DNA of 64,000 nucleotides from Vandiemenella viatica (taxonomy: Eukaryota; Arthropoda; Insecta; Orthoptera; Morabidae): assembly GCA_031002005.1 (NCBI GenBank), contig JARYHS010008074.1, positions 272,739,930 through 272,803,929 on the forward strand. Direction: 5' to 3'. Within the stretch, counting starts at the first letter, position 1, and every line of letters starts with the position of its first letter. Below, one piece after another: positions 32,636 through 43,800 of this stretch. The notes beneath the pieces were generated by a model. It was given only the letters and a program-made list of their open reading frames with translations, had not been told where the DNA came from and ran no database searches. The translations under genes and the position numbers were made by a program.

Positions 32636-34330
32636 GGAGCACAGGCTCCGGTGGCAATTTCCCTACACACCCATCTTCCCCCTATCCTGCACCTACCTAC
32701 ATTTGCCCTCTACAAATTTTATCTTTAAATTCTTTCAAAGTTTTCAGTAAATTATTCATCATTTCTCCTGGTAACTCATTCCAATCCCTGACACCCTTAC
32801 CTAAAAAAGAGAATCTTCCTACACCCTTGTGCCTGAAATCGAGTGCCAGCTTGTGGTCATGGTCATCTTTTCCCTTCCATGCACTACTTTTCATACCTAT
32901 TGCAATATCTTTCCATGCCTCATCACCAGTATATGCCCTGTACACTCCCATGACCCTCCTCATCCTCCTCCTGTCTTGCAATGAATCCCATTCCAGCTCC
33001 TTTATCATATCCGTCACTGATTGCATTCTGCGATAATTTCCAGAAACAAATCTAGCAGCCCTTTTTTGCACCCTCTCCAACTCCTGTATTTGATACGTAA
33101 AATGAGGGTCCCATACTACACTACCATATTCGAGCAATGGTCTGACCAAAGTTTTGTAACCCATTTCATTGACTTCTCTCGTACATCCCCTCATCACTCT
33201 CTCCAACAAGTGCAGAACTTTGAAACCTTTCCCTACCACCTGTCCTATGTGCCCTGCCCAGTTAAGTTTGTTATCAAAAGTAATTGCAAGATATTTACAT
33301 TTCAAGTCTTCAGCAAGCAATTCTTTCCCCACCTTATATTCATAATTAACCTTTTGTTTTTATTTGTGTATCTAATAAGCTGACTCTTCTTTGCATTTAT
33401 CTTCATTCCATGTTTACCAACCCAATTAGATATCCTGTCCAGATCACCCTGCAACTGTTTACAATCCTCTATCGTATTGATTCTTTTATACAGCATTATG
33501 TCATCTGCAAACAATCTAATTTCAGATAGTAAACAATCAACACAATTATTCATTAGAATAATGAATAGCAATGGTCCCAATACGCTACCCTGTGGCACAC
33601 CCATTTTTACTTCCACTTCTTTTGATACTACATTTCCTACCCTAACTTTCTATTTTCTACCTTTTAAAAATTCTTCTACCCATCAAATTACTTTCTTATC
33701 CACTCCAATGGTTTTTACCTTATTTACTACCATTTTATGGCTTACTCTGTCAAACGCCTTATACAGATCTAGTGCTACACTATCAATTTGGCTTCCCATG
33801 TCCATTTCATCTGAAATATCTTGCATATATCCCACTAACTGAGATTCGCATGAATATCCTTGCCTGAAACCATGTTGCCTGCTTGAAAACCACTTACGTT
33901 CCTCACATATATTTCTGATATGGTTGCATATCAATCTTTCCATTAATTTACCTACCACTGATGTCAAACTGATTGGCCTGTAATTCTCAACTCTATTTCT
34001 CACCCCTCCTTTATGTACTGGTACTACTATTGCACTTTTGCAGTCCTGTGGTAAGCAGCAAGTGTCTAGACTCAATTTAAATAATATTTCAAGATAAGGT
34101 ACATCTTTAAGATATCTGTAGTAATATTATCTTCACCAGCCCCTTTATTTTTTTTCAGCTTTCTTATTTCCTTCATGATTTCCTCAGGATGGATATCAAA
34201 TTTTTTACTATCGTCATTTCTAATTGTGTTGTTAAGCTGGTTCTGCGAATTAGACCCTCCTGTTTCTGATTCATTGTCCCTAATGCTTTAACTGAACCAG
34301 TTACTTAAAATCTCTGCCTTTTTCAAAACT
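32636..34330 (-). pseudogene. CR1/Jockey-group LINE, ORF2 reverse transcriptase and 3' end (copy 1)
   Basis: Minus-strand pieces: 34075-33683 (CKSAIVVPVHKGGVRNRVEN, YRPISLTSVVGKLMERLICN, HGFRQGYSCESQLVGYMQDI), 33616-33302 (MGVPQGSVLGPLLF, catalytic FADDIMLY, GKHGMKINAKKSQ) and 33332-32697 (YKTLVRPLLEYGSVVWDP, VQKRAARFVSGNYR). Two frame changes (near 33640 and 33320) break the protein. The 3' UTR is short (GGTGGCAATTTCCC reversed), and the element ends in an (ATTAA)-type microsatellite at 32612-32635. The endonuclease half is not visible. Copies 2 and 3 at 36.3-38.3 and 39.99-45.1 kb are the same family. Confidence 0.9.
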
Positions 34331-34571
34331 TGCTGTGTATAGTTGAAATAAATTCAGGAAACCAGAAAATTTTTAGGTCTGTTCAAATCACAACAACTGT
34401 AACATTGTTCTCCACCTTCTTATATATGGAGGGGAAAAAAAAACCCATTTCATAAAACTTTACTTAACAGAAATCTAACACACTTTTAAAATTATTCACA
34501 TATAGACAGGATTTAATCAATATAATATATGGAATAAGTCACAGAAAACATTTAAAAAACTGTGAGCTGAC

Positions 34572-34805
34572 CTGTCAGCTATAACAGCAAGTCCAGCATC
34601 TGTAAGAGCTTCACACCAAGCAAGGCTAATAGCAGTCAGATTTTCCAAGTAGACTGAAAAGCAGAGAAAGTGCTGTAGGCCATTACGTGTTAGATGTGTT
34701 GGGTCAGCTAGCTCCAATACATGCAATTCAGTGAGTGGTAGGGCACAGGTGGCTAATCCAGAATCTCCTAAATCTTGACATGGTGCTAGTCCCAGTTGTT
34801 GCAAG
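34572..34805 (-). CDS. FBXL exon D (LRRs)
   Basis: 234 bp. The acceptor ATTACATTTTTCCAG ends at 34806; the donor CAG|GTCAGC starts at 34571. It enters and leaves in phase 2. It encodes LQQLGLAPCQDLGDSGLATC, LHVLELADPTHLTRNGLQHF and LTAISLAWCEALTDAGLAVI, three cysteine-type leucine-rich repeats. Confidence 0.85.
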
Positions 34806-37800
34806 CTGGAAAAATGTAATATTAAATTAATATAGACAGTATGTCACAAAGCAGAATAATCTTTATTAAAACTGATCTGTAATTCAGTTGTCCAATTAAT
34901 TACTAGTATTTAGTAACTAATAGTTTCTTGCTTTTCCCAGTGTTTATATAACAATGCAAATCATTTTAACTTACTTTACTCATTCATCTTTTTATTTTAA
35001 AACAGCACATACTGTGTAGTGAAGTTTTACTGACCTTTTGCAGTCACCAATTGAAGAATACCCAGCATCTGTTATCATCCTGCCACCAAGTGTGAGAATT
35101 TTAAGTTGGAATCCCAGACACTGAACAATGTGTAACACATCTTCATCCCTCAGACTATCAGTCCAATCAAGTCGAAGCTCTCTCAGTAGCAAACATCTGC
35201 TTGTTACCGTCTTCAGAACATCTCCCATTAGCCCCTTTAAATGAGAGAAAGTGTGTACATATTTCCAGTATAAAACATTATAAAGAATGCTTCTTGTAGA
35301 GAATGTAGTGGAACCACTTTGTATTCCTTTTTAGTTAACAAGTATAGGAGATTTTAAAATATTCGCACTGATTAGTGATTTCAGGGTCGACCTTGGCCAT
35401 GGCTGATGACATGTGAACCCTGGAGGGAGCGTGGAGTGCTCAGCGGTAGGGAGAAAGCAGGCAGCCATTCAGCTGCCAAATGTGGATTAATGCAGTTGGT
35501 CTTGAAGTGAAGCATGAGGTTAAAAGGTGTAAGGCTTGAATGTCATTTAAAAATTGTCTCTGACTAGAACTTGCATCTTTGAATGATTGAATACCTACAA
35601 ATGTATTTGTAACATTGGTGGTGTTGGAGGAAAATGAATTAAAATCAGTTTTGTGAAATGATTGTAATTATTCATTCAGTAGCTGAGTTTCTAAATGTTC
35701 TCAGTTGGAAACTGAGAGGCAGCAATACGAGTGAATCTGTATATTTCAGGAACATGTGGAATGAATTTAGACCATACATATTACTTCCCAGTGTAGGAGT
35801 TCTAAAGTAAAAACTTTGTGATAGCTGATGACAGTGGATGAAACTGCAACAAAGCATTGAATTGTTTTTAATAAACAGAAAATAAAAATGAAGTTAACAA
35901 TTACACTAGAGCTAATAACAATTACAACATTACAATAAACTAAGTAAAAGTTATCTGGAAATTAAACATTATATATACAGCAAAATATCAGTTATTAGTG
36001 ATTAAGTAAATAAATTAGACAAAAAGCTGAAATCTGACAGATACGATATCTATTAATAACAGAAATTTTGTTATAAAGAGAAAACAATGTATAAAATAGG
36101 AAATTGAAAGAAAATTACTTAAATTTAACATAACTTATTCTGATGAAAATATTAATTCATCTCAGTAGGATAGAATATAATCAGTCTTTATTAAAATCAG
36201 GATCAATATATAAAAATGTTACTAGTTGATTATTTAAGAATATCTGAAATAACTGAACAATAAATTAATAATAGCCAAGAAGGTGGCAAGAGATAGGTGT
36301 ATGAAGAAAATTATTGTTGCAGGGGAACTGCTGAAGAATTTATCTAGTAATTTCTATTACTATGCTTCTGGGCAGAAATGAGGGTGTTGAGACAATTACA
36401 CATACAGATGGAAAAGAAGTTACTGAGGTTTTATAAAAAGGTAGAAATTATAAGTAACCATTTAAGTGAGACCATTAATTATTGTGATTCAGGAATGGGA
36501 GGGTATAAATCGGGGAATCAGCTTATTCACACAATTACAAATGAACAGCCTAAAAATTTTAAATTCATCCAGAGTATATCATAAAGGAATTTAAAAACTG
36601 AAAAAGAGGGGTTGGTATAGATAATATTATGTACTATGCATGTCTTAAAGGTAGCAGCATGTGACATTGTACCATATCTTGAAACATTATTTAAGATGAG
36701 TCTGGAAACTTGCTAGGTACCAGACAGCTGGTAAAGTGCGATAGTAGTATACCAATCTATAAATGAGGGGTGACAAATAGTGTCGAAAATTACAGGCCAC
36801 TCAATTTGACATCAGTGGAAGGTAAATTAATGGAGAGATTGAAATGCAACCCCATCAGAAAAGTCTGTGAGGAATGTAAATAGTTTTTTAGTTGACTACA
36901 TGGAGTTACGTAAGGATATTCATGCAAATTTCAGTTAGTAGGCTATATACAAGATATTTTGGATGAAATGGATGAGGGAGTCCAAATTGATATGGTGGAA
37001 CGAGATATTTCAAAGGCTTTCCATAGAGTGAGCCATAAAATGATGCTTTTTTTTTTCTTTTATTTTGTTGGCATTTGGGCTTGTACCCATACAGCCACCT
37101 TCGTTTTACAATTTAACATCTACAATATAACAATAATAATATCATGCAATTGGCTCTTTTCATTATACAGAATAACATCCATAGAATATCAATAATAATT
37201 ACATGCAATTACCATTTTCATTTTACGCAAGAAAATCAATAATATAACAATAATGATATCATACCTTTAGCCGTTTTCATTTTATAGGATAAGATCTATA
37301 ATAGGACAATAAAAATTAAATGCAATTAGCCATTTCCATTTTACAGGATAACATCCTTAATATAACAATGGTAGAATAAAATGATGCTAAATGAGGTAAA
37401 GACTATTGGAGTGGATGAAGAAGTAATTTTCTGGATAGAAGAATTCTTAAAAAGTAGAAAGCAAAAAGTTAGGGTAGAAAACGTGGTATCAAAAGAAGAG
37501 GAAGTGAAAATGGGAGTGCCACAGGGTAGCATTTTGGGACCATTGCTGTTCATTACTCTAACGAAAAATGATGTTGATGGTTTACTCAAGTTATGTTGTT
37601 TTCAGATGATGTAATACTATATAATAGCATTAAAATAGTAGAAGACTGTGAACAGCTGCAGGGTGATCTGGACAGGATATCTAGCTAGGTAGGTCAACAT
37701 GGGATGAAAAGAATAGTCAGCTTATTAGGTAATCAGATAAAAAAACTAAAGGTTGATTAAGATTACAAGGTGGAGAACAAATTGCTTGTTGAAGACTTGA

Positions 37801-40800
37801 AAAGTAAATACCTTGGCGTAACATTTGATAACAACTAGTCAGGACACACTGGGAGGTAGTACAAAAAGGTTACAAAATCCTTCACTCCTGGAGAGAGTGA
37901 TAAGGGTATGTATTACAGAAGTAAGGGAATTGGGTTACAAAACTGTGGTCAGAACACTGCTTGAATATCGAGGTTCAGTATGGGACACATGTTTTGGATA
38001 TCAGATGCAGCAGTTGGAAGGTATAAAGTGAACTGCTGTCACATTTGTCTCTGGAAATTATCGCAGACCAATATGATAAAGGTGCTGCAATAGGATTCAT
38101 TGGAATGTAAGAGGAGGGTGAAGAGAGTGTACTCGGCATATATTGGTGATGAGGATTGGAAATAGTTGTAGAGTGCATAAGTAAGTAGGTGCAGTAAAGG
38201 GAAAAAATTGTTGTCTAGGGAAACTGCCACCAAAGTGTGTGCACCATTGCCCCTTCTATTTAAGTGCAGACCTTGTTTAATGAACACCACCTATCAATGT
38301 TGTCTACAGACATAACCACCAAGACAGAACAAATGCATTTCCCAAGTTTCCTCATTTACCTGCCTCACAGCATGATTTAACTGTGGCCAGTCATGGTAAC
38401 TTAGGATCTGCACGAGTTCAACACTGGTATACTGCGCCTCCTTCACAACCTTCCTTAGCTCGCTCTCTATGCTATAAATTGTGTTTCTATCAATACTACT
38501 CCGCGCACCTCTCACTATCACAATTCTATCATCCTTAGTGAAACTCCTACAAAGTGAACCTATATCCTCTATTACCTGACCTAATGTTATACTAGGTTTG
38601 AAAAAACTTGTGATATGGTAACCTGTGCCTAATTGATCCATAGAAGAAGGTCTGCGCCTCTCCCATACGTATGACCTAGCAGCAGAACCCTTTTATTCCT
38701 ATTCTTTCCTTGCATGCCCTTATATGTAAAGGCCTCCCACACCTTACTTTCTCCTACAGCTACATGAGGCTCTTTCCCTCTTGACTCTGGTAACTGATTC
38801 AACCTATTTATCCCCAAATTTACTAAAGTGTTTAGCTTCTTCATCTCGTTAATCGTATTTCCCCTAAGACTTGTTATCAGCTCCCAACCGTTCTTCTCAC
38901 CCTTCTCATTAAACCAACCATCTCTACTCTCTGCCTCTATAGCCTGAGTCTTCATATTCTAAGCTTCCATATGCTGAGCCTCCACAGGCAGCAGTTCCAC
39001 AGGCTCAGCCACAAGGGCCCTGATCATTTCACCCATTTCCCTCATAATTTCATCCCTAAAACAAAGCAGACAAAGTATGGGAGAGTTCATTTATTCCCCA
39101 TGTTTCCTCTCTACTACATGCCCAATGAAACCACTTCTTACACCAAGTACAGCCTGCACCATTCAGCACATACTTGTGATAGGTAACACACTTTCCAGTC
39201 AAGATTTTTCCCAAATACTTCTAGTACCTTCTAAATCCGAACAAACCTTAAATTAAAGTGATAAAGTAGTATAATAATAATTATTAAGTGCATACCATTT
39301 ATAATACAATTAGATGACAGCTGTACTACTCAATTAAGTTACTTAATAAGTTGGTAAAAATAGTTAAGTTGTAATTATTTTACAAACAAGTTGCTATTTA
39401 AATTTTTTTGTAGAAATAATTAAATAAGAAAGTATTATATTTAAGACTGAAATTGTCAATTAAAGAAAAACTTGGTACATGGAAGTTAAATCTACAGTTG
39501 AATTTTTTAAGATTGATAGTAGTGAACAGCAGAAGACAGTTATTTACTATTATTTATTTATTATGTTACAAGCAGATTATTGTTGTTTTTATGCTTTAAT
39601 ACTAATGAAAATAACTTATTATATTTCAGAAAGAACAAAGGTCTACAATATGTTTTAGTAACAATCTACAACAATTGGAATCTAACATACTTATTTATTT
39701 AGTTCTACAAAAATTTAAGATGTTAGAATAGACATACTGCTACCAAAAAGTTCAACTACAATATGCTGTATTTAATATAACTAACAGGCTTTCAGCTAAT
39801 TCTAAATCAATGAAAAAGAAATGAGAATCAACAATTAACAATATGACACTTTTTATGTGCTTTTTATAAGTGAATCTATTAATATTTTGTTTCATTAACA
39901 ATAATCCAACTACTTATTTTTTAATTCAAAGCTTTTAGATAATTTAGGCAGTAAATCTTAGCTGATGATGAAGTTATCTCCAGTTTAGTGCACAGTAGTT
40001 CACACAGAACCAGAGAATGCAGAGCTAAAGCAGTGATGGAGCCCATTTCCAGTGATGATGGGGTCAGGACTGTGCCTTTTTAGGTTAGGGGCTGCTGGTG
40101 AAGAGACGGAAATTGATGATCAAAGTGATACTGATTGCGGATTCACAATGGGAAAAATCACAGATATTAAGGAAATAGATGAAGTTGCTGAAACAATAAC
40201 TGACTGGGGTAAAACTGGGAAAGAGGAGGTAAGTGCTGAAAATATTAAGCCAGTAATAAGGGTGTTAATGGTGAACTGTAGAAGTATAATGAACAAAGTA
40301 ATTGAATTTGCAAACTTAATAGAGATACACGAACCACAAGTAATAATTGGGGTAGAGAGTTGGTTAAAAGAAGACGTACTAGACATTTAGGTTTTCCCTG
40401 ATGGTTACAGAGTGTACCGCAGAGACAGAGGAGCAATTGGTGGAGGAGTTTTCATACTAGTTAGCAAAAACTACCACAGTTCACTGGCATTCATAGATAA
40501 AGACCATGAGTTACTTGGGGTGGATTTCTGGGGTAATAAAAAAAAAAATCAGGGTGCAACAAAATCTTCTCGGGTGTCCAGCCGGATGGTGGTGTAAAAA
40601 TAAGGTTTTGACAGCTGACTCTGCTGTCATCATCAGGTATCTTGTAGATGTTCTCAGCTGACTGCCTCAGCCTTGACTGGCTTGGCCACCTATCAAACCT
40701 CCTTTATACCTTCAGCTGGAAGGCCTGCTCGTTCTGATTGGCCGAATGCGTTGGCTTTATACACGGCCCGCTGTGGCCACCGACTGGCACCACTTGCTCC

Positions 40801-43800
40801 TTCCCACACGGATATCGCTCGCGTAGTATGAAGTAAATCAGGGACCGCACCGGAGACTGCTCCACTTACTAAGATAAGAATACAATGGAAAAATATACGA
40901 GAAAATACCAACAAAAAAAAAACAAAAACAAAAATTGATGTAAATAAATAAAAATAACAACAATAAAAAGGTTACAACAATCCCGCCCGGATGTGCTGAT
41001 GGTCCGAGATGCTGATGTGTCCGCTTCTAATTGGGTATGACCGATGGCTTAATCCATCGTCCGCTGCGGCGCCTGTCTTGTTTCATTTGCTTGTGAAGAT
41101 CTGCTACGCTCTCGTCGGAGATCGCTAATGATAGGTTTCCAGGCTTTGCTCAGAAAGAGCCCGCCGTCCCTATTTATGTTGTTGTCATTTAGCCGGATCT
41201 CCAATGCCTCGCTTATGACCGAGTCCCAGAAGGAAGAGGGCCTGGCCAGTACTGCTGTTTTATCGAACTGTATCCTGTGTTCTTCGTCAAAGGCATGCTT
41301 GGCTATCGAAGACTTTTACAAATGACACCTAAGGCTGATACAACTGGAAAAGTCTGCGATAGCACTGCTGTAACGTCCAGGTAATCTTCAGTATTGGATA
41401 ATGTCAGTTTGACTTTGTCTTCACTGGCGGACTTGGCTTGGAAAGACCGCCTGTTTAGTGTTCCTTTCACCATCTGGTACAGTTCCTTGTATGTGTTGGG
41501 GCACTGTACCACGATGGGCGGAATCTGATGTTTGGAGCACTGCTGCTGCTGGGCAGCTTCTTTACCATTTAGTATTTCATATAGGTTGGTGGTCTCCATC
41601 CTGGCTGGGTCGAGTGATGGTGGGGGTTTACAGGTTCACCTAGCTAGGACGAATCCGTCACTGTCTGGCTATATTCCTCCGTTCTTGACAGCTGAGCATG
41701 AATTTCTCCATCAGTGTCCATGTTCTGGTCCATGGAAGTTAGCGGAGTTGTCATCTGTGGTGGCTGTGGTTTTCTAATTGTGTCCGTAGTGTGATCCATT
41801 TCAATTTCGAAGGTAGTCAACAAGTCCGTGATGTCGGCCGGTAAATCTGACAACGCATGTAAGTTGGGCTCACCCGACGCGGAAGCACGGTGGATGTATT
41901 CCTGCTCGGAATCTGGTGTACGGTGCCTGGTCGTCAATACAGCCGCACATCTGAACACTGCTGATGCCAACTCGGAACATGAAGATCCGGGCAGGAAGGA
42001 GCATGTGGCGCCAGTCGGTGGCCGCAGCAGGCCTTGTATAAAGCCAACGCTCTCGACCAATCAGAGCGAGCGGGCCTTCCAGCTGAAGGTATAAAGGAGG
42101 TTCGATGGGTGGCCAAGCCAGTCGAGGCTGAGGCAGTGAGCTGAGAACATCTACAAGATACCTGATGATGACAGCAGAGTCAGCTGTCGAAACGTCGTGT
42201 TTTTACATCACCATCCAGCTGGACACCCGAGAAGATTTTGTTGCATAGATACGCCAGGAAAGTCTCCACTCACACAACAAAAATCAGGGTGTTGGCTGCT
42301 TACTGCAGTGGAAGAATGACAGATGAAGATGAGGCTCTTGGAGAGAAATTAAATTCATACTCAGATTTCCGAGGAGAGAATATAATTATCATTATTGGTG
42401 GGGATTTAAATTGGCCAGGTTTAAACTGGGAAGGAAATAAGATTAATAACACAAGGGAACAGAGATTTGCAAATAACTTAATAAGGGAAGGAGGATTTAC
42501 ACAAGTGGTTGAGCAAAACACTAGGGGACATAATATTTTGGATATATTCCTTATAAAGCCCAATGATAACCTTGTGGGGTGTCAAGTAACAGAAGTAATA
42601 AGTGATCATGAAGCAGTTCTGTTGGATATTAGTGGATTCAGTGAACCAGCAACCAAAATTGTAGGGGGAAATATGTACAAATATAAAAAGGCACAGATTT
42701 AACATTTGAAGAGATATTTCAGAGAACAATTCAGCAAATGGAAGGTACAAGTACAGTAGAGTCAAGGTAGGAAGAGTTCATGGAGATAATAAGAAAGGTG
42801 GAAGAAAAATTGATTCAAAATCAGAAAATAAAGAGAAGTAGAGAACCTGTTTACTACAATAGAAAATTGAGGAGGTTAAAGAGGTTGGTAAGACGAGAAC
42901 ATAACAGAGTTAAGAGACAGCAGGGTAGTAGGGAATATTTAAAACAACTAAATAAGGACTTAATAACAGAAAACAACAAGGACTTAATAATAGCAAAGAA
43001 AGTGGTTAAAGATGGTTTTTTTGAAGAGTATTGTCATTGCAGCAGGACCATTGACTGATGTATCTAGAAATATCTATGGCTAAATTAGGAAACTGAGGGG
43101 AAGGGAGGGGGTAGGGACGCTTATAGATAAGGATGGAAAAGAAGTTACTGAGGATTTAGAAAAAAAAAAAAGTAACTGGTTTAGTGAGAGCATTAGGGAC
43201 AATGAATCAGAAACGGGAGGGTCTAATTCGGAGAATGAGCTTAACAACACAATTAGAAATGAAGAAACCAAAAAATTTGAAATTTATCCTGAGGATATCA
43301 TGAAGGAAACAAGAAAGCTGAAAAGGGGCTGGTGTAGATTATATTACCACAGATATCTTAAAGATCGCCGGATGTGACGTTGTACCTTATCTTGAAATAT
43401 TATTTAAATTGAGTCTGGATACTTGTTGCTTGCCACAGGACTGGAAAAGTGCGACAGTAGTACTGGTACATAAAGGAAGGGTGAGAAACAGAGTCGAAAA
43501 TATCAGGGCAATCAGGTTGACATCGGTGCTAGGTGCTCACCCATCACAATAGATTCATATATTTTTCAAAATTTTTCAATTATATTTTTATTTATTATTA
43601 CTATTATTTTTTTACCATTTTAATCTTTCTTATACTCGTGGTTATATTATCGTTGATCCCCCCACCACCTCCGATGGTCTATTGCATTCTATGAGTGGCT
43701 GCGTCCAACCCAAGTCTCTCTGTTAACTTGAAACAGGGATTTTCACCCAAAATATTGTTTTTTTTCTTTGTTTGAGTGTTGTTTTGTGTTGCTGCTGCCC

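Larger units (their letters stand above)
40557..42278 (-). mobile_element. Chimeric Penelope-like element, 1722 bp, inverted hammerhead pLTRs, 13-bp TSD
   Basis: AAAAATCAGGGTG at 40544-40556 is repeated at 42279-42291. About 255 bp at the left (40557-40811) is the reverse complement of about 41990-42246, both ending in GCAACAAAATCTTCTCGGGT. Each arm carries a hammerhead core. Coding capacity is on the minus strand: a Jockey-type gag fragment followed by the C-terminal tail of a Penelope GIY-YIG protein. It has no RT domain, so it needs a helper. Confidence 0.85.

Noticed and set aside
32629..33383. Long plus-strand open frames across LINE copy 1
   Set aside because: Antisense shadows of the reverse transcriptase on the minus strand.
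42238..42702. Independent endonuclease gene
   Set aside because: It is the second half of the LINE ORF2 endonuclease, cut from its first half by the 40557-42278 insertion.
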